The notes: generated by a model not told the origin, from the letters alone. A stretch of DNA of 64,000 nt from Portulaca oleracea (GCA_029582165.1 CM055891.1:29614832-29678831), one strand, 5' to 3'; positions 47,592-61,612 are shown, counted from the first letter of the stretch. Numbers and translations: made by a program.

Positions 47592-49346
47592 AAAAAAATG
47601 TAGCAAAGTGGCATAGAGTATGTTAGACTTGCTTGGGGTAGGCGTGTATTTGATGAAGAAAGTGGGAAAAGTGAATCAAATAATTGTTTAAGTTGGAGCC
47701 AATGCAATTTGAGCACAAGTCTTTTCAGTGGTGATGGGAACATGGTAAGTGGGTTACAGTTTCCATCATTTTCTCAGCTAATATTCCAGCCAATTCTCCA
47801 CAATTAATATTTAATTTAATATTACCAATTCTTTAATTTTTTTTGAAAGTATTATACATATGCCCTTCGTGTTTCACGGGCTTGCGAAGGAGATTGATTG
47901 ATCACATGAAATGAGCGATATGATAATTACAGCTGCCCACCTGTCTAGATTACCATCGTCCATTCATTTATCACTTGTTCTTTTCCTTTACCAATAGTTA
48001 CTGCGAATTAGCAATAACTCCATGTAGGGTTAGCAAGAGATAGGGTCTCTATAGGGTCAAGAAGATTGGGTTATATGAAATGGGTGACCAATAGATCGGG
48101 TTATAGAAACAAAATTGATCGACTAATGGACTGACCCTTACTTTTGGTAGAAAGTCTTGACCCAACCCACAACTATAAGGGCCGATATTAACCCGATCGG
48201 ATCCTATGTAGCTAATGGAATGACCCTGAACTAGTTGTCGCTCTCTATAGGGCTCATAGATTGTACCTTATTTTTCCTTGCTAGTTCTGTATTATAATTG
48301 CATGCAAGGTAGAGATTTGTCATCTCAATCAATTAGGGCTGACAATAGGTCGGATTTTCAACAGGTGTCTACAGTATGTCTACCCGATCGATTCATCCAA
48401 ATGCAGGAGTGGGCGACAAATGGATGAAACCTATTTTAAACACATTTGAAAAAAAGTACGTGGGTAACGGGTCGGGTGGACTTTCACCCATCTCACCCAT
48501 CCATCACTGCAGATTATTAATCATTCGTTTAATCAGGGTCTTATTAATCCATTTTATTTAGGTAGGTTAAAGTAAATATTCTTATAGTCAAGTGAAATTG
48601 TCTGCCCAACCACCGACATTTATATTTTGATGGCCAAATTTTCTTAGTAAATATTGAGGTGCAGTACGAGGGTTAGGCCATGTTGGCTCAATCTCAATGC
48701 TTATGTGAGTATGTGACTTCTTCCATGTTACTGTTTGAAATTAAATTTATATCTACAAAGTGATGCATGTGACACAATTGCTCGCCCTTGCATAAAAAGA
48801 AAACAAGTCACTTCAAACTTAGAACAAACTATACTAATAAAGTCTTCTCTCAACAATTTGATGTTGAGTTGCTGACTATTGATACCTGTAGAGTTAACAA
48901 TTCAAGTAAAAATCTCAACTAATAATTCTATGCATAATGATTCTAGTCCATTGAAAAATTTTCACACTGTGACCATATTGATTAACTTTTGATTCTATAA
49001 GAGAAGTCAAGTACAACACTTGCAATGCAAGTAAACAAAAGATGAAAAAAAGTATATGTTCAACAATATCTCTATCTTTTGGGTTATAAACATATATTGC
49101 CTTGCAAAATCCTTTGATCTTTGTTATTTCTATATGTCTAATGGGAGATCTTCACTAGCTCACCAAGAAATAGACCACTCACAAACCCTCTTCATTCACA
49201 CAGCCGGAACTCCAAATATCCCCCTTTTCCTCGCTCATTCGAGAGATCCAAATGCCGATATCCTTCCTGTCGATCTTTGGTGGGATGTTCACTTGAACCC
49301 TGATCAATTTACGCACCATAAAAACCATCGATCTTTTTCGTTTCAG

Positions 49347-51885
49347 TCAATCATCCACGGATTCATCGTCGAGAGGAAAACAAGTATCCTCGCCACCCGT
49401 GCTCCATAGGAAATGGGCATAATTAGCAGCGTAAAACGAGTTTGACGGGTCAGCAGAGATGGCCTCCAAGAAGGTCTGTTCAGCACCCCACAAATCGTTC
49501 CTAAATTGCCATAAGAAATGGGCATATTTGCTGTGTGCTTCCGCATCTTTCGGTTCCACATTAGTTGCCCTCTTGAAGTACTCTTCAGCTCTGCCACACA
49601 AATACAGCAATTAAAGACAATCAACAAATATAAATTAAATTATGAGATTAGGCATTAGTCAAGAATCTCTCAAGTACACAAATCTTAGCTTTTGGACAAA
49701 CAGTAGTGAGGAAAAGTAATCACGCTGAATAATGCAATGTGTGGTTGTACTTGCTACTTGGGTTCACATTCAACTTTTTTAAGCTCCCAATCGGAGATAT
49801 TTGTAGGTCCATGGGACCAGCATTGATTACACTTGTAGACAAGTTTGATGGAAAGGAATTGATTCATGGAATAATTAAAAATGATTCCCTGCCCAGTCAA
49901 ATTTCAATTCACCACCTAATTCAATAGTAGTTACTGTGGTAAGTAGATAATTATGTTCGATTTGTCTTTTATGACCATATTAAAATTGCATTAACAAATA
50001 AATAAGCACGCTTGTACTTTAATTGACTAAGGTTTATGACATCCAGTACTACAGTATTCAATTCACCATATGTTTAAAATAAAATAAGCATTAAGCACAC
50101 ATATGACATGAAACTCAGAATTTTTACATGCAAGTTGCTCCTTGCTGATCAAAGTATTTAACGTGTCAGATTACAATATTATACACTATACAGTAATTTG
50201 TTGACGGTCATATGCAGTACAATATTTTTTCTATTATTTTTTATTTACAGTTTTCAATATCAATTTTTAATATATTTTTTTATAAAAAATATAATATTAT
50301 ATTTTTTAATAATATTTTTTGTTAAATTCTACCTGACAAATTATTATATAAATAAAAATATTAATTATTAAAGTTTTTAATGCAATTTTTTATATGATAA
50401 ATAAATAAAAATAGAGGTATTATACTAGTATTAGTGATCTACTCTTTAGAGCCATTGTAAAGCTTGTAGATCACAATTATCACAATTGAATCGATTCTAC
50501 CTAAGGCAAGTTCTTGATTCAGAACATATAATAATAAGAAAAGATTAAAATTTTAAATAGATTAAAGTTTCAAAATGGGAGAAATGTGTGCAAATATCTC
50601 TTTACCTGTCATAGTCACGAGCAACCAAGTATAGGAACTGAGCGTAGTTTGCCAAGAGAAGAACGTTGTCAGGATCTTGGACCAACGCCGTTTGATAAAG
50701 TTGCTCCGTCCGGGAATAATCTTCCATGACGTCATCGCCGTCAACTTTCGCCGTCACTGGTGAAACGAAATTCATCACCGTCTCATGATCCAACAACGCC
50801 TCATCTATCCCATCTTCCCTCTGCATTCTAGAAGCTTCTTCCACCACCCAATTCCACAGCTCCGCCTCTTCCCTCTCCTCCGATGCCGTCAACGGCGATA
50901 CACTCTCCGGCAGTATCGGACGGTGGAGATTCCCCGTCCGGTTGATCCAACCGTCTCCGTCAGTCCCGCTCGCCGCCGGCCGTAACTTGTCACCGCCACC
51001 GTTACCTCCGCCGACCGACGTCGCTTTGGAGGAAGAAGAAGAGGTAGAGCATGAGTTGGCAATCGTGGAGGACTCGAAGTTTCTAGAAGGACGGATTTCT
51101 CTCTCCTCCACCGTCGCCGGCGGAGGAGCGGCGGAGACGGCGGCAATGGCGGAGGAGGTGGAGATGGAGTGGACGGTGAAATTCGCGAGGAGGATCATGA
51201 CGTACATCATGAGAGTCGGTGTGTGGGAGAAAACTTGCTGAAACAACCACACGAACGAAGCGTGAATCTCGCTCTTCACTCTCTCTAGAATCCCATCCAA
51301 ATCTTCGAAGAACAGAAGCTCTCGCATCTTCAGAGTGAAGCTATGAAGCTCTCTGATTATGAACACCATTGATGAGAAAGCTTTCTTCACGGAGCAATAC
51401 GCAGATTCGCCAGCTTCGACGAACTCCTCCTTCAATTGCTTCTGCTTAAGCTTGATCATCCGGAGAGATACCGGCAGATCTACGCGGTTGGCTCGCATCT
51501 CGATGGTCGCCGAAAAATCCAACGGCTCCGGTTGGTTTTCCGGCCACCGGGATTCCGTCGAGGAGTCGTCGGAGCCGGAACTGTCGGCGGCGGCGTCGGA
51601 ATTTTGAAGCCGGAAGGCCAATTCGCTGATTTCGCGGGAGAAATCGTCGTCGGAGAATTTGTCGAAGCTGGCGATACTGCAGGCTCGGCGGATAGTGGAG
51701 TGAGAAACTCTCGGCTTAGAGTTAGGGAGGAACTCCACAGAGCGAGACCTCGGGAGCTTCTGCGACGTCGTTCCGAGGAATGGAGCTCGGGAGATTGAAA
51801 CGAAGTTTGATGTAGGAGAGGGAGGTACAGACGGTTGAGACCACTGCATACATGGCGTCGCCGCCACCACCACTTTTACCACCAT
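49347..51885 (-). CDS. TPR-like superfamily protein (uncharacterised plant family)
   Basis: Two coding exons on the minus strand, 51885-50606 and 49590-49347, GT-AG, 507 residues. The split arginine codon makes DYDR-AEEYFKR continuous. The N-terminal third is basic and serine-rich, possibly a targeting peptide. Around residues 210-240 a hydrophobic stretch, LMMYVMILLANFTVHSI, may cross a membrane. A glycine/serine-rich linker follows. The C-terminus has tetratricopeptide units: YQTALVQDPDNVLLLANYAQF, AEEYFKRATNVEPKDAEAH, then FLEAISADPSNSFYAANYAH, closing GGEDTCFPL. Arabidopsis has several relatives of this plan, mostly without known function; TPRs usually bind other proteins. The start at 51885 is the first ATG of the frame. 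Confidence 0.92.
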
Positions 51886-52057
51886 TTTTACGATCTTGCA
51901 GTTTCTCTCTCTATTCCGATCGTATTCAAAGGAGAAAGAGAGAGAGAAAAGGTGCGTAAATTCGAAGCAGAAAAAGGCGTTTAAGATTTCAGCGCAAAAG
52001 ATACTGAGTTTTTATCGAAGAAAGGAGATCCGACCTTCTGTAATTTTCTCCATTAAC

Positions 52058-52458
52058 CTGAAAAAAGATAATCAATCAGAACAAATTCCAGTCGACAATC
52101 AAACAAATTCAATCCAATTCTTCAATCTCTGATTCAAGAACAAAAACTCAACCACAAAAACAGAAACAAATCATAATCAATTCCGTATCGCAAAACACCT
52201 CTACACACAATATCATCTCTCTCCAAGATTACTCCAAATATGGATACAAAACAGATGAAATCACATCAACACATTCTTTCTCTTTTGGAATCAAGTGCAA
52301 ATAAGCAACAATCATCTCGATTCAGCATCTCCAAAAAGTTCGGATCGAAATGCAGAATTCTAGATACGCAATTTATCGAAAACTGAACAATTAATAATCA
52401 TCAAATCGCAAATCCTAAAACAAATCCATCAAGGAGAGAGAGAGAGAGAGAGACTCAC
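52058..52458 (-). other. Likely 5'UTR intron of the TPR gene
   Basis: Minus strand donor ttcaaGTGAGT at 52458 and acceptor tttttcAG ending at 52058. No start codon in frame is interrupted. The donor is followed by a CT-repeat (minus strand tctctctct). Plausible from sequence only. Confidence 0.5.
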
Positions 52459-52568
52459 TTGAAATCAGATTGCACAGTGTGAGAAGTAGAGTGAAGCAAA
52501 GCGAAGAGAATCCTGTGGAGATTGAATTTGTTTGTCGTAACCTAGGCTGGGAAATGAGAGCAGGAGCA

Positions 52569-52577
52569 TTTATATAC
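52569..52577 (-). promoter_or_regulatory. TATA box of the TPR gene
   Basis: The minus strand reads cttgTATATAAATgctcc. It would start transcription near 52540, giving a first leader exon of about 80 nt before the donor at 52458. Confidence 0.6.
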
Positions 52578-53960
52578 AAGATAGAGAGATATCACACGGG
52601 ATCTCTCTCTTCTATTGTTGGAGAAAGTGGGAGGGAGATAGTAAGAAGGCCCGGAAACTGACAAAATTGGGAAGGATTTTTTTGAAAAAGGAAAAATAGA
52701 GAAGGGGAATTATTTATAGAAAAATCAAGGGAGGAGAAATATAGACGGTCTAATTTAAGTGCGGACCGCCACGATGTATGGTGCAGGGACTGGCAGAGGC
52801 GGGAGGGAGATTTCGTTGTTGTGGAGCTGGGTGGACGGTTCATTAATTAATACTAGGGTGACCGTGTTACGGTATCCCGTAAACCCTTTCTTCAATAAAG
52901 TAGTATTACTCCGTCCTAATTGTATGTCACAAAAATTAATTCATCAAAATTCAAAATTAATAAATATGAAGAATGGGGTAAAATATTTTCAAATTATAAA
53001 AAATACACTTGTAATATTCTTGAAATGAGGTAAAAAGAATGTATTTATTAGGGATAGAATTGATATTATAGTTATTGAAAATGTATAAATTAGATAATTT
53101 GACAAATAAAAAAGAACAAGGTAGTTAGAAAATTTGACACTCATTTAGGGATGGGGGTAGTAGAATTAAAGTATGGGTAATTTTTTATACTACCCCCGTG
53201 GCTCCGTCTTTATATATTTATTAATTGATTAGTTAAATTTTGATTGTGAATTATTCAAAAATTATAAATTATAATGAATTATAATATTAAATTAACATTA
53301 TTAGAAAGCAAGGGCATTTTAGTCCTTATATAAGGGTTGGGATGAAGGATCGGATGAGAGGTCGAGCGAAGAAGACTGAGTGAAGAAGAAACAGGAAGCG
53401 ACAAAGGAATGAAAGAGAAACAGGTGAATCGCTGGCCACGTCTCACATTGTTTTCTCCGTCCCAATTCTCTGATTGAGACGTCGCCCATGCCTCTTCATT
53501 TTTTCGCAGATTTCACGGCTTCTTCCCCTCTCCTTGTTATGTAGTCCTCCCCCCTCCCCCCCCCCCCCCATTTAAACCCTTTCTCCCTCATTTGTAAGTA
53601 ACCATTGAACATTTAAACATTCTAAAGAATGAAATCTTGTTAGGTATTTGAAACCCCCCCTAAAATAAGAGGTGAGAAACTGAAAATTGAAAACTGATAT
53701 GCACATATTGGGTACCCATCTATAATTGGTCGATGAAACCCATTAGGATGGGTAATGGGTAGGGTTATGGATGGCAATGGGCCGAGTCTGGCTCGGGTCC
53801 AGCTAGAATCGAACCCACACTCACATTTGTTGGACCCGGACCCATCGGGTCTGCAAGTCTATGAGTCCATGGCAGGTCCCTAATGGGTCCCCTACACATT
53901 TATGTACTTTTTTATTAGATTTATCAATTTTTCGCGTTAATTTTATACGTGGACAATTAT
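52578..53960. other. Upstream of TPR gene: Stowaway copy, GA-rich block, C-run
   Basis: Apart from the MITE 52909-53157 there is a GA-rich block (53370-53425) followed by a pyrimidine-rich stretch and a run of about 14 C (53553-53571). It looks promoter- or leader-like, but no coding exon follows. Confidence 0.45.
52909..53157. mobile_element. Stowaway-like MITE (249 bp)
   Basis: Left end CTCCGTCC, right end GGGATGGGGG (decayed), TA on both sides (52907-52908, 53158-53159). A diverged half copy seems to start near 53193. Confidence 0.65.
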
Positions 53961-55988
53961 ATAATACTAGTCTTCTGACCCGTGCGTTGCACGGGACACT
54001 ATTAGATCCATCTTTTTTTTTTGTTAAAATTATTTGTATGATAAATTTGTTATAACTTGTACGTTTTTAAAAATATGTTCTTTCTTTATTTAATGGAAAT
54101 TTGAATATTTTTGTCAACTTCATTTAAACTCATAACTAATTTTACAATTGTTCTTTAATTTTAATACATAAATCCCTCTCAAATGAATGTATACTTATGT
54201 TATTACAAATTAATGCAGTTTTATTAGCCTCATTAGCTAAGAAGTTAGGAATTACATTATTTAAAAATTCTAAAGCAATAGTTCCTCTCTTTTTTAAAAA
54301 AAATAAATGAAGTAAACATTAACAATTCATAGAATGATGGTATGATTATTCATATAAATTGTTCATAATGCATATATATGAATTGAAGTAGAATATACAG
54401 TACGTTAATGACAACTTATGACATTGTACCTCAAAAAAAAAAAAACTTATGACATTGAACTCTTTGATTTTTTTTTAATTAAAAACTCTTTGATAGTCTT
54501 ATTAGCCAACAATTAAATTAATAGTTTAGAAAAATTTTGTTTGAAAAAAGTTTAGAAATTACTTTAAGTAGACCAAGTGATCATTGGTAGATAGGAAAAA
54601 AGATAGAAATTTTAGGAAAATTATTGAGTAACAAAAATAACAACTTAAACTGCTTAATGAACAATTGTCTACACAAAACTAAATAATTAAATAGATAGAG
54701 TATGTATAAATAGAAAATAATTCATGGGTTATAATTTTAAAATATAATAAAAAAATGATATGCTATTTAATAGATGAAATCTAGGGAATATATATAACAA
54801 TAATTGGTTATAACTTTAAAATTTAATTAAAATAATGATAGGCTATTTAATAGATGAAATGTAGGAGCTATATTAGTTATTACTTTACCAACATATCCCA
54901 CATAGACGAAAGCGAAGAAATATAAAATTGACTTAATATATGAAAGGATGTCAATTATTGTGATTCTATTGTTAGAAAATTGTACCAAGCATTTTAATCA
55001 TCAACTCAAACATATTAATTGTGATCGTTAATAAAGCAAGTTTGACTATCTTACATATATTACGATGCATATGGAGGAAGAAGTTGAACACTTAAGGCTA
55101 AAAGTTGTCAAATGATGATAGAAAATGGTGGTAATTAAAATGAAGCAGAAGATTAAATAAATAATAAATATTTTTTAAAATTATAAACACCTCTATTTAT
55201 ATAAGTATGAAAATGCTTACTAAGATGATAAGATGTTTATATTAAACTAAAGTAGCTAAACTAAATTAAATTGTAACTAAAATAAAAATATAAATATATT
55301 ACAATGTTATTTTGAATTTGTTAAGACAAATAAATTAAAATCCATTAGAACCAAACGTTACAGTGTTACTTATCATTTTGCTTCTCAATAAAATTGACCA
55401 TTATGTTCAATCTTTAATTGACATTTAAATACATACATAAATTAATAGCTATATTATATTACTATGACAATATATATGCATATGATTTTGTAAAGCGAAA
55501 ATGTGACAAATTCTAACGTGTCAATCAATTATTAATATATGACACCTAAAATTGTTCATAATATTTCATATGTATCAATTCTTTTCAATCAATGTTAACA
55601 TGCGGTTTCATTACATTAACTAAATGTAAAAACGCAATAATCCAAGCATCTAAACAACAATGCATGTAGTTTAAGTGAAAACACAAACAAAATTTTAACA
55701 TATTTACATATGTAGTGGCAATTAAAACATAACTTTTTTTTTAGTTCGAAGTAATACATAACTTCATGATATAAAACAAATCTACATAATAGTTAGTGGA
55801 ACAAAGTTGATAAATCTTAAAATGATCGAAATGAAAATACAAACTCACTCTTTAAAGCAAGTGAAGACACCCAAATTGAAAGTAGAAGCTCATGAGCCAA
55901 ACACGTTTCAACCTTCAAAATAGATTTGCCTTCTTCATACATTGTGACAATTACTGCAAAATAGTAAAATGAAATGTATAATTATCAA
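53961..55988. other. AT-rich gene-free DNA with a terminal-like hairpin
   Basis: CCCGTGCGTTGCACGGG at 53979-53995 is a 7-bp stem with a 3-base loop, next to ctagtcttctga. Such hairpins occur near ends of plant transposons. The rest is very AT-rich with no gene seen. Confidence 0.4.
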
Positions 55989-56465
55989 TGTAACGCCCCG
56001 GAAATTCAATTATAGAAAGTCAAAGTCAAACTAACGTTAACAGACAAAACTTAGCGGAAGACTTCAAATTTAGTTTGGGCGTCACTGCCGTATCCCCGAA
56101 GGAATACAAGGCGAGAAAGGAAAACACAACTGTCTGCTAACGGCAACTACTAACAACTCAACAAACTTTAAGAATTCATAACGAAAACAAAATAAAAGGT
56201 TCAAGGACTTCTAAACTCGTCGTCCTCACTTCTAATTCCCGTTCCCAGCATTTAGATCTTCACTTGAAATCAAAACATTTCAGAAAATGAGGGGGAAATC
56301 TCAATAATGTCTACCCCTAACGTTTAAAACAGTTTAAGTTCATTTCAATTCATTTTGGGGAGAGGGATCAAATCAAACGTTTTGCAAACCTTTAAACCCA
56401 TACTGTTTCCTCAACCCATCCAATCCATATTTTAATTTGCGGGCGGGATACCAAATCCCTTAAAG

Positions 56466-56612
56466 TAACATCGCCTACCAAAGGCATCAAGAACATCGCC
56501 TACCAAAGGCATAAACATCGCCTACCAAAGGCATAAATAATATCGCCTACCAAAGGCATCAAAACATCGCCTACCAAAGGCATCAAGAACATCGCCTACC
56601 GAAGGCATCAAA
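56466..56612 (+). repeat. Tandem repeat in solo LTR, six units of about 24 bp
   Basis: Unit acatcgcctaccaaaggcat plus a short variable spacer (caaga, aa, aaata). The last unit has ccgaagg for ccaaagg. Confidence 0.92.
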
Positions 56613-58499
56613 TACTATCCTATATCAGGGAAGGAAGCCCTGATCTCCTGGTCCATAACCCTGCAGGTTGTTACACCTGCACAACAGGTTATCCCCCGAA
56701 ACCCGCTTAACGTTTCCACTTGAATTATTTAAACAATATTCAAACTCAACTCACGACTCTCAAGTCGAACCATCCCAAGTTATCAAAACCATTAACAAAA
56801 CTTTGAATGAAAGACCATCCAATTTCTCATCTCAAATAAACCAAGGTCACAAATGAATCAAAAAGAAGATTATCAAAACAGATGGTCGTATTTCCACAAA
56901 AGTCCCCTTTCGGGATGCAATTCTCAAAATAGATTATAAAACATCAAAACACATTTAAAGAGCATCCCGGTGGGGATTAGAGCATAGACAATTACCTGAT
57001 ATACTTCATCGCATGTGAGAAGAAGAACACACTTGAGCTCACTAACGTCACGCACTACTCGGGCCTAGAATAGGAATAATTATCTAATCAAAACGCGTTC
57101 TAACGAAGTTAGAATCAACTATCAACTACCTAACCCATCCCCTAGGAACACTTAGGTTCCTATCATTTATGATTCACACTTAACACATTCAAGGAATTAT
57201 ATAACAAGATCACAACAACTAATTCTTTTACCTAGACTAATTCAAGAATATAAATTTAGTGAACAACCACAATTACTAATTTAAACGACATGTACTCAAC
57301 TCAATTTAATCATATAAAGCCAAACTTAAAACCTCAATCAAAATAAGTAAACTAAAATTTTGACATCGAAACATCATAAGAATTTAACAACCTAGACAAG
57401 GTCAAATTACCACAAAAGAATATAGCTAAAATTAATTCGTTTTACGTAAAGAACACCGATAGTAGCGTATTAATAATATAAGAGTGTAATGTTCAAAACT
57501 TTAACTTGCAAACCTACCATTTTATAATAATTCAATCCAATCCTAAAACATGCATAAAATATCATACACTAACATGGAATACCTTATGTGCATGTATTCT
57601 ATTACTAACCTCATAATAATCATGCATGAAATATTAACGCTATCCTAAACATGAATTTCTTAACCAATAAACAAGGAAAACCTTAAGAACATGTGATTAA
57701 CTATAAAGAACATGTAAACATTTAACTTCAAATCAAGAATCCTAAACAACTAATTTCTTTAAACAAGATTTGATCAAGAATCAAGAATTAAAAGACAAGA
57801 ACCGAATCCTTAGTAGCTTAACTAACCTAACTTATTTAATCAAGATTATACATGATATTAAACAAGAAAGAACCCTAAGAAAAATGAAAGAACATAATAT
57901 TTAACTCAATGAAACAAGAAACCTAACTAATTTTCAAGAATCAAGAAGGCTTAGGTTTTCATGTACAAGAACCATAAAGAACTTAGTAACCTTAAACTAC
58001 TAATCAAGAACCTAAGGTTTTAATAACAAGAAAGCACCCTAATTCATGTAACAAACTTTACAAGATTAATTCCTAGGAAACAATAAAAGACTTAACGATT
58101 AAGCGATTAAACATTCAAGAATTTAACCTAAGTAATAAATTTCCAAGTTCGTACATACAATAATATTGTGGTCTAACGATTCATGTAAAGAATATAACGA
58201 ATATTAAAGAATCACTTTCAACCCTAATAATCAACTATTACAACCTAAATCTAATTACAATTTATAACATAAAATTACACATATTAATTACACAAATTAC
58301 ACATAACAAATAACAATCTACACATAATTAAAAAAAAAGAAATAATTACAATTAATTTCCCATAATTAAAAAATTACAGAAATTAATAACAATAATATTA
58401 CAATCAGATTTTAATATTAAAAACAAGAAAAAATAAAAGAAAAAGAAAAGAAAAAGAAAGAAACAGTTAGGGTTAGTATAGATTAGGGTTAGGGTTTTA

Positions 58500-59040
58500 G
58501 GGTTTACGCAGGGGTGCGAGGCGGTTCCTCGGTGGTTACAGGCGGTCGGTGGTTGCGTCGGCGGAGACGACGACGAGGTGGTGCGACGGTCGAGGCGGCG
58601 ACGGTGGTCGAGGCGCGGCGTGGTCGGCGTCGAGTCGGCGTTCGTTCGGGTTGAGCAATGGCGGCCTTTCATTGGTGGCGTGCGACGGCATCTGCGGTGG
58701 TCTGCGGCGTCTGCGGTGGTGTGGCGGCGACGGTGGCGGCGCTGGCGGTGGTGGTCTGGACGGCGCGGTGGGCGGTCGAGCAGAGGGAAGGAGAAAGGGA
58801 AAAAGAAACGGAGGAAGAGAGAGAGGAGAGTGGTCGCGTGGCGGTCGGTGGTGGCGAGCGTGGCGTCGATGGTTGGTGGGCGTCGGTGGCATGGGCTGGC
58901 CGGGCGGCGAGGAAGGAGGAAAGAGGAGGAGAAAGGGAAAGAGAGGGGGGGGTCGCGGTGGTCGTCTGCGGTGGTGGGCGTGGTCGGTTGGTGGTGGGCG
59001 CACAGAGAGGGAGCAGGGTGAGAGAAGAGAGGGAGTTAGG
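58500..59040. other. GC-rich block in solo LTR (spurious open frames)
   Basis: A strongly GC-rich, gcggtgg/gtcgg-rich stretch in AT-rich surroundings. It leaves frames of 100-168 codons open on both strands with proline-, arginine- or glycine-rich, low-complexity products. It probably corresponds to the transcribed leader of the LTR; no protein is supported. Confidence 0.6.
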
Positions 59041-59432
59041 GTTTTGGGAGATTAGGGTTTGGGTTTAGGAAGAGAGTTTATATATATCAAACCAATTAGG
59101 CCCAAACTAGCCCAATCTAATCCTAACCCAACCCATTTAAAACAAATAAATCAGATTTTCTAAAAAGCCCAAATAATTCTAATAGTAGTACAATAATACT
59201 AATACTAATAATCATATAATCACATAGCAAATAATATTCACGTAATTAACCACATAATAATATTAACCAGCGGAAATTACTATTCTACCCTTGTTAGCCC
59301 CTCAACGGTCCTACGAGCTCAAGCGTTAGCATAAATAAACACATATGAATAATAGTAAAACAAGAAGTCAAACCTAATTTACTAACGACGTCACGGTCAA
59401 CATCTTGGGATTTTTCGGGGTTTTACAATCAA

Positions 59433-61612
59433 TCTTATTAATCTAACAACAGCAAAACTAATACTCAAGTTTGAAAAAAAAAACCTTAGATTCGATATGA
59501 TAATTGTATTGAAAGGACAAAGAATATATTTTTATGCTAAATGAGTAGGTTGTCACAAACAATTGATCCAACCATTTATACACCATTTTTTTAGGGGATT
59601 TATACACAAATCGTTAGAGATATCAATGGACATCCATGAAGACATAATATCCATAGGTTACAAAATTTAATTTGAATACATTAACTCTATTTGTAACTTA
59701 AAATATATTAACTTATTTTGTAACTTACAACATTTACTATTAATAATTATTAATTATTTTATAAAATTTAAACTTGATATTAATATCTTTGTAATTGAAA
59801 AGGAGAACAGAAAAAACAATAATTTGTTTGGAACAGAAATTAGGTTATATGTTGTATCTTAAACAAAAATTTGAAAGACATTTTATGAAAGTCAAAGTTG
59901 ATTGAAAGCCAATGCATGGCAAACGTTGCTACAAACATGAGTCAAATGCTATATCTCCCTCCAAAAAAATGTAAATGAATTTAATATAATGTCTTTTCAA
60001 AGATAATATCACTTTAAAAGCCACATATTATCACCCTAACAAATGAAATTAATTTTCTCTCCTATTACTCTGTGCAAAGTCTAAATATTTTTTTAAATAG
60101 TATAAGTGGTCCTTTTATATTAACATAGTTTTGATATTAACACATTTTTTATGGATCGAGTTGGTTTGGTTTATAAATAATTGAATCTAAAATTGCCATA
60201 GAATTGCATTAAAAGGCAAAAGTCTCCTACGACGTTGGTAATATATTTGTGATACAGTTACCTTGTAATTTATTAGTTTTCTTTAGTCATCAACCGAAAT
60301 TCCATAATTACATATTATGAGGTGATTAATTAATGTACCAAAAAGGAATTAATAAATTAATTTTTGAAGCCATTAACTAAAATTCTATACTTGCATATTA
60401 TCAAGTAACTAATTAATTTACACCAAAAAAGAATCTGTTCATGAATAAAGGTAATTTGATTTATGAATAATTAAAAGAAACTCACCATATGGTTATATCT
60501 GAGGAGAAAATCCAAATATTGTGCTAGTAAGATATCATAGATACAAATCATATAATCATCTCCTAATTTGTGTACAAATTTTTGAAGTCGTCAAGCATAC
60601 TTCTATACCCTGCATGTCATCAAAATTCGCACTATAAAAAGTTAGAATGCAACAAAAAAGCCGATAGTGTATTTAAGAAGTATATATTCTAACAACACTT
60701 CCCTTTTTTATAAATTAAATTTCAAACACTTCTATGTTTTTGCTTATATATCTTTGAAAATCAACTAAGAAAAAAAGATTGTGCTAATATAAATTGTGAG
60801 TGATGAGGATACCTTACTCAATGCAAATGTGCAATGTCTCATAAGTTGGTATTTATAAGAAAATGCAATGAGTCTTAGTTGAAGGGGAGAAAAGACAAAT
60901 AAAGGATTAATAACAAAATTAATAATGAATATCATAATCAATGGAGCATAACCGTTATAAAAACCTAATGACCAAATTTTAAACACCTTGAAAAACGTAA
61001 TCAGCAATTAAAGAGAGAGTGAGGGAAGGGTGAGTCATTTTAATTAACTCAAAATTGCGGTTACAATTCATAACATGCGGCATTCGAAATTTTAAATCAG
61101 AGTTAATCATATTTATAATATTTTGTTTGTTTAAAAAAAGGAAAAATAAAACATTTACTCCAAATAATGATGATCCATGAATATTTAAAGACTTTTTTCA
61201 GAAAAAAGCAAATAATAATAATTATAATTTTCCAAAAATACCCTCACTAAATCACACAAATTCCAACCCTGTCCTTTGTACCCAGAAATATAATGTTTTC
61301 CAAAAATACCCTTATAAAATCACACAAATTCCACCATTGCCCTTTGTACCCAGTTTTATATATATATATATGATTAACTATTCTATTTAATTACACATAT
61401 TTTTAACACAATAAAAAACATCTAGTTCATTGTACGAGGCTATGGGCGAAGTTCAACATAAAAACATTACAAAAGTCATCCACACATCAACTTTAAGAAT
61501 ACAACTATACAACTTAAAATGGAAAAAAAAAACACACACACACAGAGTTCACGATTATCGCACTATACCACTCTAAAAATGCAAATACACCAAGGTTTTC
61601 AATATATATATA
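59433..61612. other. AT-rich gene-free DNA with a short tandem duplication
   Basis: Nothing coding seen. A unit of about 75 bp is repeated at 61228-61350 (ccaaaaataccctcactaaa / ccaaaaatacccttataaaa, both followed by tcacacaaattcca and cctttgtacccag). Confidence 0.6.

Larger units (their letters stand above)
44081..49346. other. Gene-free, MITE-rich intergenic region
   Basis: Apart from the listed elements I see no gene. The stretch 48000-48500 has diverged direct repeats (gatagggtctctatagggt, gggttatatgaaatgggt). The TPR gene's 3' trailer occupies roughly 49150-49346. Confidence 0.6.
55989..59427 (-). mobile_element. Solo LTR of a Tekay/Del-like Ty3/Gypsy element (3439 bp)
   Basis: TSD ATCAA at 55984-55988 and 59428-59432. 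On the minus strand the LTR starts TGTAAAACCCCGAAAAATCC and ends GGGGCGTTACA, the same form as the LTRs at 25184-34280. No primer site or interior follows either end, so it is a solo LTR left by recombination. It contains a tandem array and a GC-rich block. Confidence 0.92.

Noticed and set aside
49739..49927. 62-codon frame in the TPR intron
   Set aside because: No recognisable motif and wrong strand for the gene.
50785..51798. Plus-strand frames of 66-120 codons over the TPR exon
   Set aside because: Antisense shadows of a GC-rich, serine-rich coding exon.
58549..59068. Open frames of 136-168 codons on the plus strand and 155 on the minus strand
   Set aside because: Low-complexity GC-rich sequence inside a solo LTR; all frames are open at once and no known domain is present.
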